A stretch of 64,000 bases of DNA from Streptomyces sp. CBMA123 (GTDB lineage: Bacteria; Actinomycetota; Actinomycetes; Streptomycetales; Streptomycetaceae). The notes beneath the pieces are model-generated. The model did no database searches, was not told where the DNA came from, and saw nothing but the letters and a program-made list of their open reading frames with translations. Positions 17,266 through 25,551 of this stretch are shown in pieces (the first letter of the stretch is position 1; each line of letters begins with the position of its first letter). The stretch spans positions 186,001-250,000 of the forward strand of contig NZ_MECK01000001.1 of the NCBI RefSeq assembly GCF_014596465.1, written 5' to 3'. The position numbers and the translations under genes were made by a program.

Positions 17266-17297
17266 GGCGTCATCTCCTCGTGGTTCATGCACAGGGA

Positions 17298-18161
17298 TCA
17301 CCGGCGCCAGAAGTCGATGGGGTGCTTGCCAGGACGGAACCCGACGCTCTCCACCATCGCCGCGGCGAGGGCGAAGTTCTTCCCGACCGTGGACGGCTCG
17401 TGGGAGTCGCTCCCGAACGACACCGCCTCCCCGCCTTCCTCACGCCACCAGCGGAGCACATTGTCCGCCGGCCACGGGCCCCCGGTATTGACCTCTAGCG
17501 CCCGGCCGGAGCTGGCCAAGGCACGAAGGACAGCCCGGTACTCCTCTTGGTAGTCCGCCGAGTCGAAGGGCTTCGCTGTCTTCGGCCAGGCCCGCATGGG
17601 GTAGTCGATGTGGGCCAGGATTCCGAAGATGCTGCTGCTCTCCACCATGCGCAGGGTCTCAGCGAGATACGTGCGCATGGTCTCCATCGCCGTGTCCGCA
17701 GTGAACACGGTCGGGGCGTAGTGCAGTTGCCCGTCCACCTCCAGGGAGTGCAACGAGCCGAGAACCCTTTGGAAGTCCCGCCGTTGGACCAGCGAGCTGG
17801 TCTCGGCCGCGAACAAGTGGGGCTCACCCAGTTCGACTCCGGCCAGGATCTTCAGGTCGGGGAAGCGGGCACGGCAGTGCTCCAGGCATTCCCAGTACCC
17901 GTCGACATCCAGCAGGCCGCTGCGGGCGTGAGTGTCGATCACTCGCACCACCGGTGTCTCGGCCTGCTGGCCTGGGAAGGCCCACGCGGTGAAGTCGGCG
18001 TGGTCGGTGAAGGCAATCGCAGGTAAGCCGATCGCCAGCGCCCGCTCGCACGCCTGCTCCATCACGGCTGTGGAGGCGTCCCAGGACCATTCGGTATGCA
18101 CGTGATTGTCCGCCGGCAGTAGCCGACGGTCCGGGACTATCTGCTGCTCGTTACTGTCCAC
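17298..18161 (-). CDS. PHP-domain phosphoesterase, histidinol-phosphatase-like
   Basis: A 287-residue metal-dependent phosphatase. All PHP motifs are present: NHVHTEWS (19-26), TDHAD (52-56), GVELGEPH (108-115), GSLHS (135-139), AHIDY (183-187) and GSDSHEP (250-256). The family includes HisK-type histidinol-phosphate phosphatases and phosphatases acting on sugar or amino-alcohol phosphates. Next to a kinase/decarboxylase fusion it may remove a phosphate put on earlier. Leu46 is a TTA codon (18024-18026). GTG start with GAGAGGA upstream, overlapping the end of the preceding gene by 25 bases. Confidence 0.9.
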   Translation of the reverse strand: MDSNEQQIVPDRRLLPADNHVHTEWSWDASTAVMEQACERALAIGLPAIAFTDHADFTAWAFPGQQAETPVVRVIDTHARSGLLDVDGYWECLEHCRARFPDLKILAGVELGEPHLFAAETSSLVQRRDFQRVLGSLHSLEVDGQLHYAPTVFTADTAMETMRTYLAETLRMVESSSIFGILAHIDYPMRAWPKTAKPFDSADYQEEYRAVLRALASSGRALEVNTGGPWPADNVLRWWREEGGEAVSFGSDSHEPSTVGKNFALAAAMVESVGFRPGKHPIDFWRR

Positions 18162-18706
18162 TTCGTGGTCCTCTCACTGGTGGGTGAATCACTGCGAACG
18201 CCGAGGGCCCGCAGCACATCGTGGTCGGGGGCCAGTACGGTATGGCCGCTTGCCTCAGCCAAGAGCTCCTGCGCCAACCGGGTCAGATCGTCCAGCTGCG
18301 GGGCTGAGCGTACGGTCAGGCGGGTGCCAAGCAGCGCCCGAAGCACTTCCACCGCGTCCGTCTCGGCCAGGTCCTCGCAGAGCGCCGCCTGCGAGCATGC
18401 CTGGCCGAGTGCACGGTGCGTTGTTGCGCTCGACAGCGCTGCCAGGCACTGCTCCACGCTGAACACCTCGATCGGATAGGTCAGATCGGGGGTGTAGCCC
18501 AGCGCCGTCTGCAGCCTGCCGAAGCCGACTCGCAGCTGCTCTCGGGTACCCGGGTCCGGCAAGTTGTCCAGCATGACAAAGCAGTCGATGTCGCTCCCAG
18601 GCCCAGCGTGCCCGGTGGCCACCGAGCCATACACGAACGCGGCCACCAGACCAGGGGCATACTGCTCGAGGAACCGGGAGACCTGGGAGACGAGTTCGCT
18701 GCTCAC
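18137..18706 (-). CDS. Nucleotidyltransferase-domain protein (KNTase/MNT type)
   Basis: A 189-residue protein with the minimal nucleotidyltransferase signature: FVYGSVATGHAGPGSDIDCF at about 24-43, i.e. GSxxxG followed by DxD. Members adenylylate antibiotics, small molecules or proteins. A C-terminal helical half could bind substrate. GTG 18706 overlaps the TGA of the upstream fusion gene (GTGA) and is preferred over ATG 18721. Its place in the operon suggests either a tailoring or activation step or self-protection by adenylylation; the choice is open. Confidence 0.85.
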   Translation of the reverse strand: MSSELVSQVSRFLEQYAPGLVAAFVYGSVATGHAGPGSDIDCFVMLDNLPDPGTREQLRVGFGRLQTALGYTPDLTYPIEVFSVEQCLAALSSATTHRALGQACSQAALCEDLAETDAVEVLRALLGTRLTVRSAPQLDDLTRLAQELLAEASGHTVLAPDHDVLRALGVRSDSPTSERTTKWTVTSSR

Positions 18707-21700
18707 TCGACGTCGCTCCATCCCGCCGGCCCGCCAGCTCGCCGACGCGTCTGCTGCGGCAGGTTGCCGCGAAGCTCAGCGAGCATCGGTTCCACCAGCG
18801 CGAGCGCTTCGGAGACCAACTTCTTCATGGCAGCGTCCAAGTCTTCGCGGGTGACCAGCGGGTTGCCCGGGCAGGCCGCCATGATCGTGTAGCTGGTGCC
18901 GGCCCCCGCTCCGATCCGGTCGTCGAGGTCCCCGAGAGTGTGCTCGTCGAAGCAGACCTCACCTGACTGGTACAGCGCAGTGTTCAGCCGCGAGGTATAC
19001 GAGCTGATCACCTTGGCCGCCCGCAGCCGGCCAGCAGGGTCAAGCTCCGCCATCGCCCTACGGAAGGCTGGCGGGCAGAACACGAAGGCCAGCCGGTAGA
19101 AGTCCACATCGTTGAGCCGGACGAACAGCCCGCTGTCGTCGACTCGGCGTTCCAGATAGCGGACGATCGCCTGCCGGGACTCCACCATCGCGCCGAGCGT
19201 GCGGGTGCCGACGTGGCGTAGCAGCATCCAGGTGGCCAGGCTCTGGAAGCCGCGGGAGCCGAGGAACGGAGTGATGAGCCCGAGGTCCCAGCAGTCGTCA
19301 GCCATGACGGCGGCCTCATGACGGCTGAACTGGGTGAGCACCGCCCGGTCTCGGAAGAGGACATACGAGGACGGGTAAGGGGTGAATAGGCCCTTGTGCG
19401 GGTCCAGGGACACGGAGTCCGCGAGTTCGATCCCGGCCAGGTGCTGGCTGCGGAGCCGTTCGCTGAAGATCAGGCTGCCGCCGTGGCAGGCGTCCACGTG
19501 AAACCAGACCCCGTGTCGACGGCAGACCTCCCCCAGCGCCTCGAGGTCGTCCAAGCCGGTCGTGCGGCAGTTCCCGGCCACCCCCACGACCATGAAAGGA
19601 GTACGACCTGCCGGTGGGTCCGCCAGAAGGCGGTCCACCGCAGCCGGATCGGTGGTGAAACCCCGCTCGGTGCCCACCGACAGCACGGAGTCCCAACCCA
19701 GCCCCAGGTGGAAGGCAGCATCGCTGTGCGAGTAGTGGGCGATAGGGCCGGCCATCACCACGGAAGGTTGGGTGTCGAGCGCCCGCAGTCCCAGCTTGCG
19801 AACTTGGGGATAGGCCCGGCCTAGCGCCGCCAGCATGGCAACGTGATTGGACAAGTGGCCGCCTGTCGTCCACAGCCCGCCCACGTCCTTCACCCCGCGC
19901 AGCTCGGTCAGCGGAGAGTCCTCGTAGCCGACCAATGCCCGCAGCCACTCGATGACCTGAACCTCCACGAACGTGGCGGACGGGGCGCTGCGGTCGACCG
20001 CGATCAGGTTCTGGTTGAGCAGCGGGCTGAGGATGCTGCCGGCCAGCGCTGCCAGCGCGTTCCCCGAGTCCGGGAATGCCAGGTAGCGAGGGTGTCCTTG
20101 CCGGATGGAGTGACGGGCGATCACCTCCTCGATCTCGGCTAGAACGTGGTCGAAGCAGGATCCGGCCTCGGGGAGCGGGCCGGCGATGGTCTTCTGCAAC
20201 GCAGTCGGATCGGCATGGCGTAAGAAGGGAGTCTCCGACCCGGAGCCGTGCAGAAAGTCCAACCCGACGCGGACTGCGGAGGTGAGGTCTGCCTCATGGC
20301 TGGCACGGCTAGCACTTCCGCCCACCAGGTACATGTCCAGCACCGAACGATCCACCCCGCCGACCGCAGTACCAACGGCAAGAAGCAGCTCGTCCACTAG
20401 CTGCGCGGGGTCCGTCACGAGCCGGTCGTACCAATGCACGATGCGGGACCGCTCGGCAGCAAGGTCACCAACCTCGACCGCGTCCAGGGCGTCGATCACC
20501 GCCTCGGTGCGCAGAGGTGCTCCGTCGGCCTCACCGCGGCAGTTGACCGTGATGGCCCGGCAGATGTCCGCCTCCATCGCGGCTTCGAACACCTCCAGGC
20601 ACGCAACGAGCATGGCCGGATCACTGACCGACGCCAGGTGCGAGAACAGACGCGCCTCTTGAGCAGCCGGAAGGAAGTCGCCCCAGAAATGGCCCAGTTC
20701 GTGCCCATGGAGCAGTCCGCGGTCTCGAACCTTTTCGGGGCGAGCGTGGCGCCCCTCCAGCCGGAGACTTTGCCACAGCAGATCCCTCCTCTGCTGCCAG
20801 GAGATTGTCTGGACGTTGAGCAGTGCACGCTCGAAGGAGTCCGCGGCCAGCGGGTGACCGTCCTCTATCAGCGGCGCGCCACCCTCGTCCCCAGCGAACA
20901 GCTCTTCTGCCTCGACAGGATCGAGGCAATCGGCGAAGAAGATCCGGTGCCACAGCAGGCACTCGGCTGCCCGCACCGGATCGACCGCTGCATCCACGAC
21001 CTCCTCGAAGTCGATGAGCACGATCACCTCGCCGCGCAGGAACATGTTGCGCGGCGCGAAGCCCTGCCAGATCACGCCCGCGGTGAGCATCGCCTTGCGC
21101 ATCGCCCGCAGCGACACCACGACACGCCCTCGTACAGCAGAACCGAGGGCGTCCGAGCGCAGCAGGTCCTCCAGGGTCTGCCCGAGGTTCGGCGTGAAGG
21201 CCCACGGGTCGGACGAGGGATCGACTCGCACCAAGGCGTAGTCGCCCTGGACCTCGAACCGGAGGCCAGAGGGCGACGTGAACTGCCTCAACAGCTCCCC
21301 AATGCGCTCCTCGTTGCGCAGCCGAGCCTCAACGGATTCGGCCGACCAGACCAACGCCACCAGCCCGCCGGAGCTCCTGTCCGCCGACTGGACCAGGCGC
21401 GCTCGGCGCGACGGATGGATCGGGACGGCAGTCTGCGCCAGTGGCGGCTGAGAGGCCATGAATGACCCGAAGTCCGAGACCGTGGCGAGTAGATCCCGTA
21501 CCGTCCGTGCAGCCGGCCCGATACCTTCGACTGTCGGCTTGTCAGACGAAGCGCTCGGCTGGAGCTGTGGCTGGAGCCCGTGGACGAGGATCACTGCCGC
21601 CCCGTGAGGGTTCCTCTCCGCAACAGCTCGCGCCGCCAGAACATCGTCTGCTGCGGCCCGAGACTCAAGCTGAGCGAGCACGATGGCGTACCGGCGTCGG

Positions 21701-21804
21701 AATCGCTCCGACAGCGAGCCGCTCTGCGCAACCAGCTCGAACCAACTCGTCACCCTCTGCTCGTGGTCGGCCGTTTCGAGGGCGCGCGGGGTCGTGGGCA
21801 TCAC
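18703..21804 (-). CDS. Kinase-like domain fused to a PLP-dependent group II decarboxylase
   Basis: A 1033-residue two-part protein. The C-terminal half (about 520-1010) is a group II amino-acid decarboxylase: HVDACHGGS places the cofactor-binding Asp and SVSLDPHKG carries the Schiff-base Lys804. The N-terminal half (to about 460) looks like a phosphotransferase: a helical region, WQGFAPRNMF (Asn253) where APH kinases have HxDxxxxN, and VLIDFEEV (Asp265) as the metal-binding loop. The catalytic Asp position seems to be Gly, so kinase activity is uncertain. Leu528 is a TTA codon (20221-20223). GTG 21804 overlaps the stop of the upstream glycosyltransferase; ATG 21801 is an alternative. The substrate is unknown; a decarboxylated amino acid is the expected product. 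Confidence 0.85.
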   Translation of the reverse strand: MMPTTPRALETADHEQRVTSWFELVAQSGSLSERFRRRYAIVLAQLESRAAADDVLAARAVAERNPHGAAVILVHGLQPQLQPSASSDKPTVEGIGPAARTVRDLLATVSDFGSFMASQPPLAQTAVPIHPSRRARLVQSADRSSGGLVALVWSAESVEARLRNEERIGELLRQFTSPSGLRFEVQGDYALVRVDPSSDPWAFTPNLGQTLEDLLRSDALGSAVRGRVVVSLRAMRKAMLTAGVIWQGFAPRNMFLRGEVIVLIDFEEVVDAAVDPVRAAECLLWHRIFFADCLDPVEAEELFAGDEGGAPLIEDGHPLAADSFERALLNVQTISWQQRRDLLWQSLRLEGRHARPEKVRDRGLLHGHELGHFWGDFLPAAQEARLFSHLASVSDPAMLVACLEVFEAAMEADICRAITVNCRGEADGAPLRTEAVIDALDAVEVGDLAAERSRIVHWYDRLVTDPAQLVDELLLAVGTAVGGVDRSVLDMYLVGGSASRASHEADLTSAVRVGLDFLHGSGSETPFLRHADPTALQKTIAGPLPEAGSCFDHVLAEIEEVIARHSIRQGHPRYLAFPDSGNALAALAGSILSPLLNQNLIAVDRSAPSATFVEVQVIEWLRALVGYEDSPLTELRGVKDVGGLWTTGGHLSNHVAMLAALGRAYPQVRKLGLRALDTQPSVVMAGPIAHYSHSDAAFHLGLGWDSVLSVGTERGFTTDPAAVDRLLADPPAGRTPFMVVGVAGNCRTTGLDDLEALGEVCRRHGVWFHVDACHGGSLIFSERLRSQHLAGIELADSVSLDPHKGLFTPYPSSYVLFRDRAVLTQFSRHEAAVMADDCWDLGLITPFLGSRGFQSLATWMLLRHVGTRTLGAMVESRQAIVRYLERRVDDSGLFVRLNDVDFYRLAFVFCPPAFRRAMAELDPAGRLRAAKVISSYTSRLNTALYQSGEVCFDEHTLGDLDDRIGAGAGTSYTIMAACPGNPLVTREDLDAAMKKLVSEALALVEPMLAELRGNLPQQTRRRAGGPAGWSDVE

Positions 21805-22655
21805 GCGGTCACCCTCGTATCCGATGAGGGCTGAGCCCGGAACTGCTGCTCCAGCTCGGCGAGGATCTGGGCCTTCAGCCGCGGGTCCTGGGTGTGGTAC
21901 ATCGAGCCGGCGACCACCTTGCGGTCGCAGTGGAAGACCTTCAGCGGCCAGCCCTCAGGGAAGGCGATCCGGCGTCCGCCGGTGGTCCCGACGTGTGACA
22001 CGAGATCTTCCCAGTTGTAGCTGAGGTCATCCCTGTCGATGAACACATCGAGGTCGAACCCACCGAGCCGGGCCGCCACCGCGGTGAAGCGTTGGACGTC
22101 GTAGGCGATGAAGTGGGTCGACAGCCGGTTCACTGAGCGCACACCCGGCTCAATCTCGGCGCCTTCGTCCTTCAACGCCCAGGACCATTGGTGGTAGTCG
22201 TCAACCTTGCTCAAAGCTGGTACGTCGGGACAGCTCTCGAAGAGTCGTCGGCAGGCTGCCAGCACGTCGAAGGACGGATCGGTGCGATACATCACCACGT
22301 CGTCCTCGATCACGATCAGGTAGGGCGAGCGGAGGGCGAAGAGTTGGCGGTGCCCGTTGTTTGAGCCATCACCCGAGGCGACAAATCGATGGCGCCGGCG
22401 AACCCTCAGTTCGTCAACACCCCAGCCAGCCAAAAGCGCCGGGAGTTTGGAAGCAACCTCGGGAGAAGTACCGTCGCAGTGCAGCATGACCTCGAACGAC
22501 TCCTTGGTCGAGTCGGTGAGCGCTTCAAGGCAGCGCGGCAGCGTCGTCTCCAGCAGGTCCAGGTTGCTGTGGAAGAGGAACACGATCCGGAACGTCGGAT
22601 CCGTGGGTGCCAAAGCGCCGGCGGACGAAGCTGGATGGGCGGAGATGTGGGCCAC
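21801..22655 (-). CDS. GT-A type glycosyltransferase family protein
   Basis: About 284 residues: TFRIVFLFHSNLDLLETTLP at the N-terminus is a nucleotide-sugar-binding strand, YLIVIEDDVVMY supplies a DxD-like metal site, and DLSYNWEDLVSHVG and PLKVFHCDRK follow. Overall like eukaryotic-type GNT-I/family 2 enzymes. GTG 22655 is chosen because AGGAGAG lies 6 bases upstream; the open frame extends to 22862 but the upstream part uses AGA, AGG and ATA codons rare in this genome. First gene of the six-gene leftward operon of cluster A. Confidence 0.75.
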   Translation of the reverse strand: MAHISAHPASSAGALAPTDPTFRIVFLFHSNLDLLETTLPRCLEALTDSTKESFEVMLHCDGTSPEVASKLPALLAGWGVDELRVRRRHRFVASGDGSNNGHRQLFALRSPYLIVIEDDVVMYRTDPSFDVLAACRRLFESCPDVPALSKVDDYHQWSWALKDEGAEIEPGVRSVNRLSTHFIAYDVQRFTAVAARLGGFDLDVFIDRDDLSYNWEDLVSHVGTTGGRRIAFPEGWPLKVFHCDRKVVAGSMYHTQDPRLKAQILAELEQQFRAQPSSDTRVTA

Positions 22656-23143
22656 GAGGTCTCTCCTACTGGCTATAGGGTTTTCCTTGCGTATGGCTGA
22701 GAATGCGGTGAGATCGTCCGTGGAGCTCTCCTCTCTCATGGTCCAGCGATGCTGGCCGCCGCCGAACGGATGGCGACCGCGTTCCGGGACGTTCCGCAGA
22801 CACCTGCGGACGTTCCGTAACCATCGGCGGTCGTGCGTCTCCCGCGGCAATCCGTCCGTCAAGGGTGGATCTACGGAGAGTCAGATGCCAGACCGCGTAT
22901 GCGGACACGGAGTCTGTCCGTATGGATGCGACCTAATACGGTCTCGGTCGCCGAAGTCACGGCCCGAGACTCTGAGCGATGTACGTCGAGTTCGCGCACC
23001 GAAGCAGCCACGCGACGAGCCTGATCGCGTTGTGTACTGAGCGCGCAACAGTGTGAAACGATCTGCCCGTTGGGTGATCTCGCGGGGTCGCGCCGACAAG
23101 CGGGAGCCATGTTGTCCACATCAGCTCGCTGAGGGGGGATCTG
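22656..23143. other. Divergent regulatory region between cluster A and the XRE gene
   Basis: 488 bases without a supported gene, separating the leftward cluster A operon from a rightward regulator. It contains a hairpin TCCGCAG/CTGCGGA (22793-22799 and 22804-22810, 4-nt loop) flanked by two GACGTTCCG copies, the operator-like palindrome at 22899-22923, the GTTGTCCACATC element at 23111-23122 and the ribosome-binding site GAGGGGGG before ATG 23144. It probably drives both transcription units. Confidence 0.6.
22899..22923. promoter_or_regulatory. Operator-like palindrome ATGCGGACA-N7-TGTCCGTAT
   Basis: A 9-bp inverted repeat with one mismatch, ATGCGGACA at 22899-22907 and TGTCCGTAT at 22915-22923, spaced by 7 bases, about 220 bp upstream of the XRE regulator. 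The same half-site, spacing and orientation recur at 28804-28832 upstream of the second XRE regulator. Likely a binding site for one or both regulators. Confidence 0.55.
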
Positions 23144-23428
23144 ATGCCGCAGCGACCGAAGGATCTTCAACCATCACGCTCTGCCCGTGAACGGCTGGGG
23201 GCCGAGATCAGGCACTGGCGGGTCTTGCGAGGACTGAGCCAGGATCAACTTGGCGCCCTGGTGCACATCAGCGGTGACCTGGTCAGCAAGTTAGAGAAGG
23301 GCCAACGCACCTGCAAGGCGCGATATGCCGCGGACATGGACACGGCCCTGGAAACCGGGGGCGCTATCGCTCGGCTCTTGGAGCCGGCTCAAGCTGATGT
23401 GGACAACCGCGCCCGGGATGTGGACAAC
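23111..23428. repeat. 12-mer GATGTGGACAAC in three copies around the XRE gene start
   Basis: The 12-mer occurs as its reverse complement GTTGTCCACATC at 23111-23122, just ahead of the XRE ribosome-binding site. It also occurs twice directly inside the coding region at 23396-23407 and 23417-23428, 21 bp apart (two helical turns), where it encodes repeated DVDN. It is a variant of the palindrome half-site GATGCGGACA. An autoregulatory operator set is plausible. Confidence 0.5.
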
Positions 23429-24529
23429 TCTCCGATCTGGAACGCGAGCACTCCCCTCGGAGCCTGGTTGGGGGGCACTCTGGAGGAGCCCCGGTCTACC
23501 TCCGACTGGAACGAGTTCAGCACCATGCTCCGACGCAACTTCCTCGCCGCAGCAAGCGCTGCCACCGGCGCACTACTCCCTCTTGCGAACGCCAGCTCGG
23601 CCACCGCGGTACCGGCGACAGTTCGCTCCGCTGATATCGACCAGATCAACACCGCGGCCACCACCTTGCGCAGCTGGGACAACCTCTACGGTGGCGCTGG
23701 TGTCGTCCGAGACACCGCACGCGCCCAAGTCCAGTGGGCCGCAAACCTCCTGAGCGCCGACTGCCCGTCTCCACTCAGGGGCGGCCTGTTCACGGCCGTT
23801 AGCGGCCTGGCCGCCGCTGTCGGCTCCTCGGCATTTGACGCGTTCGCCCATGAGGACGCGCAGCGCTACTTCGTCTTCGCCACCCTGTGTGCCGAGGAAG
23901 CAGACAACTGGCCATCGCGTGCCGTCTCCTACAACCTGCGCTCGCGGCACGCCACGTGGCGCGGTGACCCCGATACCGGACTCACCCTCGCCGAGCTCGG
24001 GCTCATTCGCGCGGACCGTCTCTCCCCTGCTGAGCGCTCGATGCTCCACAACGCCCGTGCCCGGGCACTCGCCAAGATGGGCAAGACGCAGCAGGCACTC
24101 GCCGCGGTCGGAGAGTCTGACGATTCCTTTGCCGGGATGGTGCCGGCCAACGAGGGGCCCTGGATGGCCTATTACGACAGCGCCCAGCACCACGGCGACA
24201 CAGGACACGCCCTGTTCGACCTTGCCCTCCTAGGCCATCCCCCGCGCTCGGCGCTTATGCGCCTGCAGACCGCCGTCGACACCCACACTGCCGACTACGC
24301 GCGGTCCCGGACCTTCTCCCGTACGAAGTTGGCCTCTCTCCGGATGGCCACCGGTGACCCGGCCGAGGCTGTTGCCGATGGTCGTATCGCGCTTGCCGAA
24401 GCAGCTCAGCTCCGCTCGCTGCGAGCCAAGCACGAACTGGATGAGCTCCGAGGTCTCACGCAACGCCATCCCGAGCTTCCGGACGCCCGGGACCTGCGAG
24501 AGCAGATCAGTTCGATGGTGACGGCATGA
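23144..24529 (+). CDS. XRE-family regulator with TPR-like domain
   Basis: A 461-residue protein. A Cro/C1-type HTH lies at about 17-70 (LSQDQLGALVHISGDLVSKL is the helix pair). A linker with a Tat-like internal segment RRNFLAAASAATGALLPLA (about 129-147) follows, then an alpha-helical TPR-like region to the end, as in many Streptomyces XRE/TPR regulators. It has one TTA codon (23291-23293) inside the HTH, so translation should depend on the bldA tRNA. ATG 23144 is preceded by GAGGGGGGA. It overlaps the following kinase by ATGA. Candidate regulator of cluster A; three related DNA motifs near its start suggest autoregulation. Confidence 0.88.
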   Translation: MPQRPKDLQPSRSARERLGAEIRHWRVLRGLSQDQLGALVHISGDLVSKLEKGQRTCKARYAADMDTALETGGAIARLLEPAQADVDNRARDVDNSPIWNASTPLGAWLGGTLEEPRSTSDWNEFSTMLRRNFLAAASAATGALLPLANASSATAVPATVRSADIDQINTAATTLRSWDNLYGGAGVVRDTARAQVQWAANLLSADCPSPLRGGLFTAVSGLAAAVGSSAFDAFAHEDAQRYFVFATLCAEEADNWPSRAVSYNLRSRHATWRGDPDTGLTLAELGLIRADRLSPAERSMLHNARARALAKMGKTQQALAAVGESDDSFAGMVPANEGPWMAYYDSAQHHGDTGHALFDLALLGHPPRSALMRLQTAVDTHTADYARSRTFSRTKLASLRMATGDPAEAVADGRIALAEAAQLRSLRAKHELDELRGLTQRHPELPDARDLREQISSMVTA

Positions 24530-25410
24530 CCACAGTGGATCTTTCCCATGCTGTGCTGCTCAAGGCGTGCGCAGAAGCCGGACTCGCTGCTGACGGGGCC
24601 GAGCCTCTGCGCATCGGCGAGAACGCCTTGTGGAGGCTTCCGCAACAGGTCGTAGCTCGCATCGCTCGCCCCGGTCAGTGGGCCGCCGCGGTCCGTGAGC
24701 TCGCGGTCGCCCGCTGGCTGCACGACTGCGAGGTCCCTGCAGTGCGGCCGCTCGAGGACTTGGCGGATCCTGTCGAGGTCTACGGCCACCCGGTCACCTT
24801 CTGGCATGAGCTGCCGGTTCACCGGGCCGGCACCGCAGCTGACATGGCCCCGCTCCTTCGGCGCCTCCACCAGCTCCCTGTCCCTGCCTTCCACCTGGGA
24901 CGGCTGGACCCGTTCGTCCGCCTCGCCGCCCGGATTGGTGAGGCGACGACCCTTGATGATGAACAGCGGCGATGGCTCTGGGCCCGCCTCGTCAGTCTCC
25001 GGAGCGCGTGGGCCGACCTGCCTATAGGTAGTCCCGAGAGCGTCATCCACGGCGATGCCTGGGGCGGCAATGTTGCTGTCACAGCAACCACCTCGTATCT
25101 CCTGGACTTTGAGCGTTCCTCTCTCGGCCCGCCCGAGTGGGACCTCACCTCTACGGCCGTCGGTCACGGCACATTCGGCACCGTGTCGGACGACCAGTAC
25201 GCGGCGTTCTGCGATTCCTACGGCACAGACGTGACCGCCTGGGCGGGCTACCCCGTCCTCCGCGACATCCGTGAACTTCGAGTGACCTGCTTCGCTCTCC
25301 AAGCGGCGGCACGCGACCCCGAGCGTTACCGCGACCAAGCCCACTACCGACTGGCCTGTCTCCAAGGCGACCACGGCTCGCGGCCGTGGGGATGGGCAGC
25401 CGTCGAGTAG
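24526..25410 (+). CDS. APH-fold phosphotransferase coupled to the XRE gene
   Basis: A 294-residue kinase with VIHGDAWGGN (173-182) as catalytic loop and LLDFERSSLG (192-201) as metal loop. The N-terminal lobe keeps VVARIARPG, where Arg replaces the usual strand-3 Lys. The start ATG overlaps the TGA of the regulator (ATGA), so both proteins are made together. In such regulator-kinase pairs the kinase may phosphorylate a small signal or confer resistance; neither can be shown here. Confidence 0.87.
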   Translation: MTTVDLSHAVLLKACAEAGLAADGAEPLRIGENALWRLPQQVVARIARPGQWAAAVRELAVARWLHDCEVPAVRPLEDLADPVEVYGHPVTFWHELPVHRAGTAADMAPLLRRLHQLPVPAFHLGRLDPFVRLAARIGEATTLDDEQRRWLWARLVSLRSAWADLPIGSPESVIHGDAWGGNVAVTATTSYLLDFERSSLGPPEWDLTSTAVGHGTFGTVSDDQYAAFCDSYGTDVTAWAGYPVLRDIRELRVTCFALQAAARDPERYRDQAHYRLACLQGDHGSRPWGWAAVE

Positions 25411-25551
25411 CGGCACGAGTTTCCGACCGAGCAGGTGCCGGGTGCGGTTGAGAAGGCGCTGTGGCAAGCGGTGGACCGTGCAGAGCAGGAAGGCCGGCAC
25501 GCCCGGTACCGTCGGTGATCGATAACACCCCTCCAGGGTCGAGAGGATCGG

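Noticed and set aside
22656-22862. Longer N-terminus of the cluster A glycosyltransferase from 22862 or 22739
   Set aside because: The extra region uses codons rare in this genome and lacks a ribosome-binding site; GTG 22655 has a good one.
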